This document shows, in pieces, positions 12,181 to 22,004 of a stretch of 64,000 bases of DNA. The stretch covers positions 52,994,866-53,058,865 of the forward strand of contig NC_084800.1 of the NCBI RefSeq assembly GCF_963169125.1. Reading direction: 5' to 3'. The stretch is from Humulus lupulus. Its lineage: Eukaryota > Streptophyta > Magnoliopsida > Rosales > Cannabaceae. The notes under the pieces are model-generated. The model was not told the DNA's origin and made no database searches. It saw nothing but the letters and a program-made list of their open reading frames with translations. Positions within the stretch are counted from its first letter, which is position 1, and each line of letters starts with the position of its first letter. The position numbers were made by a program, and so were the translations under genes.

Positions 12181-12609
12181 GCTCGGATCCTGGCAAAACC
12201 GGTGGACGGGGAACCTCTGTACCTCTACCCGGCAGTGACCGAGCACGCGATCAGCGCTGCGCTGGTACGGGAGGAGGAAAGGATGCAGCTCCCGGTGTAC
12301 TACGTGAGTAAGCGATTACTGGACACTGAGTCTTGGTATCCATTAATCGAGAAGCTGACTTTTTGCCTGCTAATGGCATCCCGGAAGCTCCGGCCGTACT
12401 TCCAGGCCCACGCCATAAAGGTCCTGACCAACCACCCCCTGCGGCAAGTATTGCAGAAGCCCGAGTCCTCGGGAAGACTCCTAAAGTCGGCCATGGAACT
12501 AAGCCAGTTCAATATATCCTACGTCCCTAGAGTGTCCATCAAGGGGCAAGCCCTGGCCGATTTCATCGTTGAATGTTCCGGGGTATCTCAGGAAAACAAT
12601 GATCCCGAG
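12181..12609 (+). pseudogene. First RNase H domain (Ty3 type)
   Basis: In frame with RT. ILAKPVDGEPLYLYPAVTEH, AISAALVREE, LPVYYVSKRLLDTESWYPLI, LTFCLLMASRKLRPYFQAHA and LTNHPLRQVLQKPESSGRLL are the standard Ty3/gypsy RNase H signature. It ends in SIKGQALADFIVECSG. Degrades the RNA strand of the RNA/cDNA hybrid. Confidence 0.9.
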
Positions 12610-13035
12610 GTCCCCGCGGTGCCCGTGTGGAAGGTCTTCATGGACGGGGCCTCGAATGAGAACGGGGCCGAGATCATCTTGGTATCACCGCAGGGACACC
12701 AGTTACAAAATTCCCTTCGTTTCCAGTTCAAAGCATCGAATAACGAAGCAGAGCACGAAGCTATCCTAGCCGGGCTGCGTTTGGCCTGAGAAGTAGGGGC
12801 AGCAAACTTGGAAATCTACAGCGATTCCCAGCTGGTTGTTAGGAAAATCTCGGGGGAATATCAAACTAAAGGAGAGAGAATGGTGGCTTATGTGACCCAG
12901 ATGAGGGAGATGTTGCAGGCGTTCACAAAGCACTCCATCCGCCAGATCCCCAGAGAGAAAAATGTCTTCGCGGACACACTAGCAAAGCTGGCCATCGACG
13001 CCGAAGTAGAACTGGCCGGGCTAGTCCCCTTCAAC
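12610..13035 (+). pseudogene. Second RNase H domain (archaeal-type, Tat lineage)
   Basis: WKVFMDGASNENGAEIILVS, NNEAEHEAILAGLRLA-stop-EVGA, LEIYSDSQLVVRKISGEYQT and IPREKNVFADTLAKLAIDAE are visible. The Asp (FMDGA), Glu (EAEHEAI), Asp (YSDSQ) and terminal Asp (FADTLA) of the RNase H fold are present. The stop at 12787-12789 replaces an expected Arg (CGA to TGA). Dual RNase H is the diagnostic trait of Tat elements. Confidence 0.9.
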
Positions 13036-13170
13036 CACCTCCCCGTTCCAAGCATCAGGGCCCTCGCGGTCCACACTGTCGATCACTCCACGTCTTGGAT
13101 GGGGCCGCCTATCCGCTATCTGACAGCCGGGGAGGTACCAGCCGACAGGGCCGCAACCAGGAAGCTTTAG

Positions 13171-14331
13171 TACCAGGTCCACCGATATGTCATGATGGAT
13201 GGAAAGCTCTATCGCCGGGGGTTGTCCATGCCTTACCTCAGGTGTGTGTCCAGGACATAGCTAAGCGCCATCATGCACGAAGTGCACGAAGGCTTTTGCG
13301 GAGATCATACAGCCGGGCCCAGTCTGTCCAAAAAGATTCTGCGCCAAGGATACTTCTGGGCGACCATGAAGAAAGATTGTATTGATTACGTCCGCAGGTG
13401 CGAACAGTGCCAGAGGTATGCGAAGGTCCAGCGGGCCCCCTCGACAGAAATAACCTTGATGACTAGCCCCTGGCCCTTCGCGGTGTAGGGGATCGATCTG
13501 GTAGGATCGCTCCCAACCGGGAAGGGAGGGGTGAAGTATGCCATCGTGGCCATGGACTACTACACCAAGTGGGTGGAGGCGGAGCCCATGAACACAATCA
13601 CTTCGAAGAAGGCATTGGATTTTGTCATCAATAACATAGTGTGTCGGTACCACCTCCCCTACAAAATTGTATCTAATAACGGGAAGCAATTCGACAGTAC
13701 CCACTTCACAGATTTTTGCGAGAGACATGGTAGCGTCAAGAGCTTCCCCACGGTCGCCAGGCCCCAAGCAAACGGGCAGGCGGAAGCCGTGAACAAAATC
13801 CTAAAAGGGACGCTGAAGAAAAAGCTCCAGGCCTGCAAGAGCAAATGGCCAGAGGAGCTGCCTCGCGTACTGTGGGCTTACCGGACGACCGAGAGGACAT
13901 CAACCGGCCACACTCCTTACTCCATGGTCTATGGATGCGAATCTGTCATCCCCATCGAAACGACCATCCCGTCTCATCGAAGGGACACGTATGACCCCGC
14001 CCAGAACCACGCCTTACTCCAAGAATCACTAGATCTCATCGAGGAGATCTGGGAGGAATCGCAGGTGCAGCTGAAGATGTACCAAGGCAAGATCGCACGA
14101 CATTTCAACTCAAAAGTCAAAAGCCGAAAGTTCGGAACCGGCGACTTAGTCTTGCGAAGAGTCTTCCCTGCTATTCAAGATCCGAGAGTGGAGGTTCTGG
14201 GCTCGAATTGGGAGGGGCCGTATGAGATCCAGCATGAAGTGTGCCCCGGGACATACCGCTTAAAGCGGCTCGATGGCTCGGAAGTCCCGCGAGCCTGGAA
14301 TGCGGAACATCTCCGTAAATACTATCAGTAG
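13171..14331 (+). pseudogene. Tat-type integrase
   Basis: The zinc-binding domain is at 13273-13420 (MHEVHEGFCGDH and CEQCQRY, HHCC). The catalytic core has the first Asp in VAMDYYTKWVEA (13555-13557). The second position is mutated: VSNNGKQF has AAT (13675-13677) where the family has Asp. The Glu is in NGQAEAVNK (13783-13785). The C-terminal part runs VKSRKFGTGDLVLRRVF, GSNWEGPYEI and NAEHLRKYYQ to a natural stop at 14329-14331. In-frame stops lie at 13168-13170, 13258-13260 and 13486-13488. With the D-to-N change the enzyme would be inactive even if read through. Confidence 0.92.
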
Positions 14332-14589
14332 TCAGGAGAGTGTGTTCCAATTTAGCATTGTCATTATAAACAATGTATGCCTCAAGGAGACCCCTTTTGA
14401 ATAATAAAAATGGCGTGTACAAAACGTCATAAAGAAATATTGTCGAACAATGAGAATCTCTCAAGTGACCCCAAACCAGCCTCCGCTCACTTGCGGGAGG
14501 TATCCTGGGTAGAAGCAAATACCCGGCGAGGTGCAAGCTCAAGCTAGTCCCGGCTCGGACCAACGATGTCCGAGTGATACAAACCCCGT
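14332..14589 (+). other. Short spacer after integrase
   Basis: Non-coding. It holds AATAATAAAAATGG near 14400, a possible plant poly(A) signal, and leads directly into the tandem array. Nothing else seen. Confidence 0.4.
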
Positions 14590-15368
14590 GGGACTAGGCC
14601 CAAGGCCGGTCCCACCCTAGACGAACGATGTCTGGGGGGCACAAATTAAAGGGACCAAGCCCAAGGCTAGTCCCACCCCGGATGGACGATGTCCGGGGGT
14701 ACAAAATTAAAGAGGACCAAGCCCAAGGCCGGTCCCACCCCGAACGAACGATGTCCGGGGGGTATAAATTTAAAAGACCGAGCCTAAGGTCGGTCCCACC
14801 CTGGACGAGCGATGTACGGGGGTACAAAATTAAAGAGGACCGAGCCCAAGGTCGGTCCCACCCCGGATGAACGATGTCTGGGGGGTATAAATTAAAAGGA
14901 CCGAGCCTAAGGCCGGTCCCACCCCGGACGAGCGATGTTCGGGAGTACAAATTAAAGAGGACCGAGCCTAAGGCCGGTCCCACCCCAGATGAACGATGTC
15001 TGGGGGTATACATTAAAGGGGATTAAGCCCAAGGGTGGTCCCACCCAGGACGAGCGATGTCCGGGGGTACAAAATTAAAGAGGACCGAGCCCAAGGCCGG
15101 TCCCACCCCGGACGAACGATGTCCGGGGGGTATAAATTAAAGGGACCAAGCCCAAGGCTGGTCCCGCCCTAGACGAGAGCTGTCCAGGGGTATAAATTAA
15201 AGGGGTCAAGCCTAAGGCCGGTCCCACCCCGGACGAACGATGTCTGGGTGTATACATTAAAGGGGACCAAGCCCAGGGCTAATCCCCCCCAGACGAGCGA
15301 CGTCCGGGGGCATAAGTCAAAAGGACCGAGCCCAAGGCCGGTCCCACTCCGGAAAAGCGATTCCCGGG
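14590..15368 (+). repeat. Minisatellite, 13 copies of a ~60-bp unit in the Tat 3' region
   Basis: Each unit reads roughly GACCGAGCCCAAGGCCGGTC, then CCACCCCGGACGAACGATGT, then CCGGGGGTATAAATTAAAG. Units differ from each other at several sites. Thirteen tandem copies span 779 bp (mean 59.9). The open frames that run through it on both strands are by-products of the repeat length being near a multiple of three. Arrays in this position are known from Tat/Ogre-type elements and can seed satellite DNA. Confidence 0.95.
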
Positions 15369-15742
15369 AGAGAGAAGCATCCGGTATGCCCCAGGGGAAA
15401 TCCATGGCCTACAAATGTTAAAGGGAAAACAAGGTTCCAAAATAAACTCAGCCACGTTGGCCCTGGCCGTTGGAGCCGGGACTAGAAACTTGGCGGTTAA
15501 GTCTAAAAACTCGACAAGCTAGTCAGTTGGTCTAGTCCAGGCCGTTGGAACCGGGACCAAACCCTCAGAATCAATCAAGCATGGCAATAAAATGAAATCT
15601 CTAATTAGGGAATAACAAAAAATATATATATATATATATATGAAAACTGGAGAAAATAACAAAGTGTTTTGGACGCGTACGCGTCCAAAAAAGTTACAAA
15701 ATTACAAAGGAAAAACAGAGGAGACAAGGTGAGGATCCAGGC
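15369..15742. other. Spacer with (TA)n and a 24-bp perfect palindrome
   Basis: This lies between the minisatellite and the end of the antisense gene. It contains a TA run at about 15628-15651 and a perfect 24-bp palindrome at 15667-15690, half-site TTTTGGACGCGT. The palindrome sits downstream of the antisense gene's stop. No coding potential seen. Confidence 0.8.
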
Positions 15743-17544
15743 CTATGCTTCATCCACCAGGAGCTCCGCGTCCTCCTTCTCCTTGGCCTCGAATTCGGCC
15801 CGCTTTGATTCCGGATCAGGGAAGACCAGGAGGTTCATACTCTTGTCCTTGCGCCAAGCTATGTAAATGGCCTCATCGAAGGTGACCTCCAGCATACCTT
15901 CCGCCTCCTCCTTCTCGCGGCAGGATTCTTCGTGCGCCGCTTTTTCCTCACGGAGAAAATCGCCCAGCTCGCGGACCCGTGCCGTCAAGGCCTGGATCTC
16001 CTCTTTGTCCCGGACCGACTGAGCTGTGGCCGCCTCCAGGAGTGTTGCCCTCTCGTCGGCCTCATTTCCCTTCCTGGACAAAGCCTCTTCCAGTTTGGCC
16101 TTGACACGGTCGAACTCCTCACGATCCGCCCGGGCCTGAGCCGTCTCCCTGGCAAGGGCCTCCTTGGTGGCCTCCCTCTGGTTCACGGCCGCCTCTAGCT
16201 CCAACTTGGCCATCTCCATCTTCATGGCCAGCTCGGCCACCAGATCAGCACTCCGATGGGACAGCAGATCGACCTGGAGCAAAGAAAAGTTAGGAAAAAT
16301 CATTATTAACAAATAAGAAGAAAGGAGAAAAAGACAAGTAAAACTTACCGCGGTGGCCTGGTGGCGGAGAGCCTGGGAGATGAACAGGACGTCCGGATTG
16401 GCTATGGTGGCGTACCGTTTGAGCTGGAGGTTGGACATGGTGTTCCCCACCTGGTCCAATAGGTCCGCCGCCAGGGGGCCGTGTCCTGGCCAAGCTTAGG
16501 GCGAAAGCCTATCTCGGCGGCTGGCCGATCCACGATCGGCTGAGGAGCGCTGAACGCTGCCGGACGCTCCGCGAATTCGACCTGACGGCGGATCGTCAGG
16601 GCCTTGTATGTGTCGTCCCTCCAGCACCGACCATTCTCCCAGGTCCGGTTGATTAGCCAGGACTGCTCATCCCGCACAACGGCCTCCCTCTCCTCAAGTA
16701 GCGCCAGACGAATGGGGAGGGCCGGCAGTGCGGGAATCTCCTTCGCGGCGAGCCGACTCTCGCTGTGCGACTCGTCAGCTAAGCCTGCCTGCCTCATCCG
16801 GGGCCTCTTCCCGGTGTTGGCCTCCTCAGCGCCAGCATCCAGGGCCCTCTTCATGGAGCTTTGGCTGGCCACTGCACCCATCTCTAAGTCTATTACCGGG
16901 TGTGGAGGGGAGCCGAAAACTGCAGCCGGGTCCACGGCTTGAATGGGGACCACGACAAGGGCTCCCCCGCCAGAACGAAGTTCCATCCCGGACCCTTCCT
17001 TGCTGAGGCTGGGGTCCGGGCGCGTCGCCTCGCTTGCCTTTTAGGCAGCTTTCTTGGCCGCCCTGTCCTTATGGAGTTGCCTCATTTCGCTGGCGGGAGT
17101 CGAAATGTCGGAGTCTCCTGCAAAAGCACGGAAAAAAGAATTAGTACGGCAGACCAAAGGAATCAACATCAAAAATAATAATGACCCAGGATGAACCCTC
17201 ATCTATGCCCCGGGCATGACTAAACTCCTCTAACGCGAAGGAATGGACTCGATCCCCCATATCGTCCAGGTTCAAGAAATTCCCGTACTGGAGGAACCTG
17301 GACAAGAACATGAGAACCTCCGAGCCTATGGGGATGGGAGACGAAGGTCTCGTCTCTCCGTCAGCCCCGAAGGCGGGGCCTCGGAGTACTAGCCTATCCC
17401 TAGCTAAGTCCCCGACTTGGGGAGCATAAGTTAAGATTAAAGGGGAGTTACCTCGCCCCGATACGCTAGCCCCGGGAGTCCCCGTGTTCGGTAGGGCGTC
17501 CTCGAAGAGCTCCTCCAGTTCCTCCAAAGAGGCCTGATAAGCGT

Positions 17545-18735
17545 ACAAAATGTACGTTTATTTATAACATTTTCAGATTGATTTGGTTGTTTTTCTCAAG
17601 AGAAAGTTTCTATTTAACCTGTTTGGTGAACTTGTGCAGTTTGTCGTTATAATTCTGATTTGTTCGAGAATTTGGTTAAGTGTTTGTTTTAGTAGCCGAA
17701 AATTGGCTAATCTTTGGAAATATGGTATAGGCGATATATCGCCTGTCTTGGGCGATATATCGGCATAAGAAGGAATTCCAAATTTTGGCTTTGCAGAAAC
17801 GACATCAGAAACTCGCGTTTTTATCGAGAAAATTCACCAGGCGATATATCGCCTCATATATGCGATATATCGGCACGAGGGTATTTTTGGAAAGTATTAT
17901 GGAAATTCGTAGGTTTTTGGGATTTTGGTAAGAAGAATAAAAAGAAGATAGAGAGGTACAGAGAAAGGAGGCATTCTGACGGCAAAGGAAAAGAAACAGA
18001 GAAGAATCCGCGTTTATTTCGTTTGTGTTTATTTTTATGTTTTTGAATTTTAGATTGGATGATGAAGTTTAACATTATGAACTAAATTCTTATTTAGAGT
18101 ATTTTAATGTAGTCACTGGATATTCTATTCGTCTTTAATGCAATTTCTATGAATCTTTGAATTTATGGTTATCTATTGTTCTTATGTTTAATGCTTGTAA
18201 TTGATTGGCCATCTGTTGCATGATTATTGGTTTTAATTCAATATCTGAAAAGTGAGAATTGGAATAGCTTTAGACAATAGACATAGATTTCAATTTAGAA
18301 CGAAAGTATCAAATTGGTTTGTGTAGCAATTATGTTTTTGTTCTTAATGCGGTTTATGTGTAGAATTTATCACAGACATGTAGAAAATTCACAGGTAAAC
18401 TGAATATTTTATATCTTGAGAAAGAATAGAATTGTCATTAGTAAACTTGCTATAACCATAGATCAAAGAAACATATTAGTTGTATTATTGATTGAATAGA
18501 ATTGAAGGTTGATGAAATTAGAATACTCTAATCTTTCGCTTATATTAAATTTCGTTAATTAAATTGTGCTTTCTTAGTTTATTATTAATTGTTAATTGTC
18601 ATTAAAATTTCATTAGTCAAATAGAAATAAAAGTTTGCTATTGGTAATTATTAGATCAATTCCCTAACGGAACGATAATCTATTTCCACTACTATTACTT
18701 GTTTATTCGATTGCGTATACTTGCGCAGTAGTAAA
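17545..18735 (+). mobile_element. AT-rich insertion in the antisense gene (H2), unclassified
   Basis: The GC-rich antisense gene stops at about 17545 and resumes at about 18735. The segment between is AT-rich and has no coding domain. It carries four GCGATATATCG palindromes (17730-17872). It ends in TCCCTAACGGAACGATAATC and CGATTGCGTATACTTGCGCA, a tail type also seen in LTR-like elements in plants. Its layout resembles the non-coding part of the nested element at 38130-41860. Boundaries are approximate, and I could not settle a target duplication. Confidence 0.65.
17730..17872. repeat. Two pairs of GCGATATATCG palindromes
   Basis: Palindromes lie at 17730-17743, 17751-17763, 17840-17853 and 17862-17872. 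Gaps within pairs are 7 and 8 bp, with 76 bp between pairs. Same motif and same pair-spacer-pair layout as 4782-4910. Confidence 0.95.
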
Positions 18736-19845
18736 GGCCGCCTCCGTCCGGGCCTGGTCCTTCTTTTGCTGGGCCGCGTTAGCTCGCACCGCCTTCTCTA
18801 CTTTAGCAATGTGGTCTAAGACCAATTGCTCCCGGATGGCGACGTTCTTCTCGCACTAGATGCCCCGAAGGTTCGGGATGATAATTGTTTGGGTCGCTGC
18901 AAGCATCCCGACCAGGCGGAGGTTATCCGCGGTTACGTAGCCTCCTATGTCCAGGTCCTCCGCGCTCAGCCCGGCGTAGAACTTCCTCCGTTCCATGATG
19001 AACGGGGTGAGGGGAGTTTGAGCGAAAGGTCCTGCCACCCGGAGGAAGATAATGAGACGAAGAAAAAGAGAAAAAATCAAACAAAAAAGGGACAAGGTTC
19101 TGGAGAGCACTTACCCACTCGCTGGAAGTCCAACAACAATGTGGGGTTCTTCTCCACGAGGAACCCGGACGTCATAAACCAGTAATGACGGACGTCCGAG
19201 GGATGCTTCCAGGAGTTGGTGGGAGCGGGATAGCTACTTCGCGGCTTCAATCTGTAGAAGCCGTCCAAGGTCCTGTCCTTGGCATTGACATGCGGCTCCA
19301 TCTTGTAGAAATACAAGATTTTCGCAGGGGTCGGCTCCGCGATCTCCTTCGCGATGCAGAACACTCGCCATCCCGCGAGTAGCCGGTACGCTTGTGGCAA
19401 GAGCTGGAATGGCGCAATCCCCACGTACGTCAGGAACTACAAGACCCTGATCGGGAACGAAAAAAGGGTTACTAAGGCTCCACCATCTGTCCGGGAACCC
19501 GGAGCAACCCGAACTAGGCGACCTTCCTAACAACTCCTAAGTGTAATCATATTCTAGCAGCCTAAGCATACGAATTAAAAGAAAAATAGCCTAAGTTCGT
19601 ATATTCATCAAGAAGGTCAGAAGAACTTATTGTGAGTTGTTGGCCGTAGAAGATGGTGATTGTCCGATGGTAAGAATGGCAAAACTTCGTTCTTGAAATG
19701 GTGAAGCCGGTTTAGCAGTTCGTCGATAGGGCAGACCCAGGATGTGCTCCCAGGTAGAAAGGAAGATGCTGGGACGGTCGGAAACAGACGACGGCGTAGA
19801 ATTAGCAAACGATGGTGGATGTCGTCGGTGATATCGGACATGCAA

Positions 19846-20441
19846 AGCTTAGGTAGAGCTTATCAGTTCTTGAAATGGCTCGAGAGTGTAAAAAATGTCA
19901 AATGAGTGTCTGTGGGGTATTTATAAAGGGCCAAATCCTGGCCTCTGATCCAACGGACAGGTATCTCCCCATCGAACGGTTCAGAATCGTGCAGGGGCAT
20001 TTATGAGCCCCCTCAGGCTGGATCCTCGCCATCTCAGATCTAACGGCCCAGGCGGGGTGGATGCCAAAGGTCGCCCCATCTTACGGTCCTCATCAACCCA
20101 GAAGTATTAATGAAGGACCCCCGTGCGGATGGGACACTTCGGGTTTTGTGCTGACGCACTAGCCTAGGCCTAGCGACCCTTGAGGTGGCTAGGTGACCCT
20201 TCGAGGTCGAGACCCATCCATACAGCAGTCGCCTGGCGACACGTGTACCACTACCATGAAGCGGGATTTAGGTAAACGTACCCGGAACGGGTAAATAGTC
20301 CAGGCCCAGCATACGGCCAGCGTCACTGCCCTTTGTCACGGACCCACGATTCCAAGCAGGAACTGGGAATGCAACCGTGGAGCGTCCGAGAACGAGGCAA
20401 GCCTCCACCTGGCGGCCCTAGGCGAAGGCTTGGGGGGTAAA
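19846..20441. other. Tat 3' untranslated region with polypurine tract
   Basis: Non-coding. It lies upstream of the antisense gene, so it should hold that gene's promoter; TATTTATAAAGGG (about 19918-19930, minus-strand TTTATAAATA) is a candidate TATA box. It ends with the polypurine tract GGCTTGGGGGGTAAA directly before the 3' LTR, the primer for plus-strand cDNA. Confidence 0.6.
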
Positions 20442-21353
20442 TGTTATCCCCATTTCCTGTCGTGGGCCCGGGACGAAGGTCCAGGCCCATGGTCTGGGCG
20501 TTCGGATGTGGGCCCAGCCCAAGCCCGCTTGGTACAGGAGCAACCAAGGGCTGCGGCCCTATTGTGATTTTTTGGACCCGGATGGTGTCCGGGATGGTGA
20601 TCCAGGACAGTCGTCTGGGAGACTTACAGAGTTCGGATTACAGTTGAAGCTGAAGCATACGTAAACGACCCCGGAGCCTGGTAAACGGTTCGGGCCTGTG
20701 GTAAACGAAGAGGGACAAAGGTAAACGAACCCGGATCAGGTCCTCTCGGTTCGTCAGGGAAAAGCATCCCTGACCCTGAAGCCGCCCCACGACGCGTGGG
20801 GGTTGTCCCCTCTTTTCACCTGCAGAAGAGGCCACCTTGGGATTGCGCGCCGCTGTTTCAGACCTGCACTGCCAAGTACTCTGACTGTTTTTGTCCCCTG
20901 AATCTGCCTCGTAACTCGGAGTGCCCAGACCAAAAGCACTGTTTTGTCGGGCGAAATATAGTTATTGGGCCGCCCCATTGGGCCTTAATTAGTCTTGAAC
21001 CTATGTATGTTTAATCTTTTATATTGGGCTTTCGCCAGAGAAGCCAAGAGTACCCACATCTTTGATGGGCCCGGGTCATACCCGGCCCAGATCCAGTGTT
21101 CCTACGAGCCTATAAATACAGGCACTAGAGCACTGGAAAAAGGATCTCTCTTCGACTTGTATACTGTTACTCTGTCAAAATATAGAGAGAAACTCCATTG
21201 TAAAAGACTTTCCAAGCTCTAATACAACTGACTCGTGGACTAAGGCTAATTAACGCCCCAACCACGTAAAAATCATGTGTTAATCTTCTACATTCCATAT
21301 CATTATTCTTAACTAATCTTCATTAGTATAGTTACCGAAAATCTCGGTAAACA
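20442..21353 (+). repeat. 3' LTR of the Tat-type element
   Basis: 912 bp, TGTTATCC to GGTAAACA, preceded by a polypurine tract and followed by the target duplication GCTAT. TATA box TATAAAT at 21111-21117. It contains short repeats of GGTAAACG around 20660-20735. Uninterrupted reference copy for the split 5' LTR. Confidence 0.95.
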
Positions 21354-21358
21354 GCTAT

Positions 21359-21475
21359 GATTGCCCGTGATGTGAGGATTACAACAGTTCCTGGAGGGAC
21401 AACTTATGCCCAGGCTGTAGAGAAGGCTCTTACCGTTGAGGAATCGGAGAATAAGATATGGAAAGAGAGTGCAGT
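21359..21475 (+). pseudogene. Element 0 gag, continuation after the Tat insertion
   Basis: Exactly in frame with the first part. It reads IARDVRITTVPGGTTYAQAV then EKALTVEESENKIWKESA, the conserved end of the gag capsid domain. Homology stops at about 21475. The zinc knuckle, pol and 3' LTR of element 0 are missing. Confidence 0.88.
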
Positions 21476-22004
21476 GATTCTCGGTACCACACGGTGCACA
21501 CACTCAGTAAGTTAGTATATTTTCACCTAAAGCATATATGGATGGTTGGTCTTGCTTTGCTAACTTGTTGTTGTTGATATTGTCGATTAGACTTAGACTT
21601 TAGTTTACATAATATAAGGTTTAAAATTTAAATTCTATTTTCACTTTTAATTTATGTATTATATTTAAAGTCAAAATAAGTATATATATAAATATATAAA
21701 TATTTATGTGCATCTGTATATAGCTAGCCATATAAGGACCAATTTGTATTTAGTGTCTATGTGTATCTAAAATATTTTAAAGTCTATTTTCACTTTTAAT
21801 TTATACATTCTCATTATTTATATTTTATATTATATATAATTTATGCATTATCTCGGTATACAGTGCACTCATAGTCACACACTACACCAATTTGTATTTT
21901 ACATTATACATAATTTATGCTATGTTTTTTTTAACTAGGAGTGACATTGTCAAAGAAAAAAAGAGAAATATTGCTGTCAAAGTATGTAGAGTGTAGACAA
22001 TAAA
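21476..22004. other. AT-rich orphan segment
   Basis: This lies between the broken gag and element A. It contains imperfect internal repeats: TTCACTTTTAATTTAT twice, CCAATTTGTATTT twice, and CTCGGTA-CA-GTGCA-CACAC words at about 21480 and 21853. No coding domain. Possibly the remains of another small element, not identified. Confidence 0.5.

Larger units (their letters stand above)
15743..19845 (-). pseudogene. Antisense spliced gene of the Tat element (Transposase_28-like, coiled coil)
   Basis: Read on the minus strand it starts near 19845 (MSDITDDIHHRLLILRRRLF). A domain at 19424-19120 (GIAPFQLLPQAYRLLAGWRV, GFYRLKPRSS, WFMTSGF) resembles the 'putative gypsy type transposon' family (Transposase_28). 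A TAG sits just upstream of it (PIRVL-stop-FLTYVGIA). Then come MERRKFYAGLSAEDLDIGGY and IREQLVLDHIAKVEKAVRAN, a 17548-17185 acidic exon, a nuclear-type basic stretch, and a long Glu/Ala/Lys coiled coil (16270-15743). Introns are visible: about 19113-19040 (GTAAGT to GCAG), about 17184-17120, and 16348-16274 (GTAAGT to CCAG). An AT-rich insertion at about 17545-18735 splits it. The function of such antisense frames in Tat elements is unknown. Confidence 0.8.
3830..21353 (+). mobile_element. Tat-type Ty3/gypsy retrotransposon, nearly complete, nested in element 0 gag
   Basis: The order is 5' LTR (3830-7916), primer site, gag, protease, RT, RNase H, second RNase H, integrase, minisatellite, antisense gene, polypurine tract, 3' LTR (20442-21353). 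The target duplication is ACTAT (3825-3829) / GCTAT (21354-21358), one mismatch, in a codon of element 0 gag. The second, aRNH-type RNase H and the antisense gene between pol and the 3' LTR are hallmarks of the Tat lineage in plants. LTRs differ by roughly 5% by eye, mostly C/T and G/A, so the insertion is old. It carries two later insertions (4346-7515 and about 17545-18735). All genes are broken, so it is not autonomous. Confidence 0.92.

Noticed and set aside
13261..13767. Minus-strand open frame of 168 codons
   Set aside because: Complement of the integrase domain; no independent evidence.
14590..15368. CRISPR-like array of 60-bp repeats
   Set aside because: Repeats are contiguous without unique spacers, lie in a plant retrotransposon 3' region, and vary throughout. 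It is a minisatellite.
14594..15405. Overlapping open frames on both strands (e.g. 139 codons minus, 80 plus)
   Set aside because: They follow the repeat unit and have no domain; artefact of the minisatellite.
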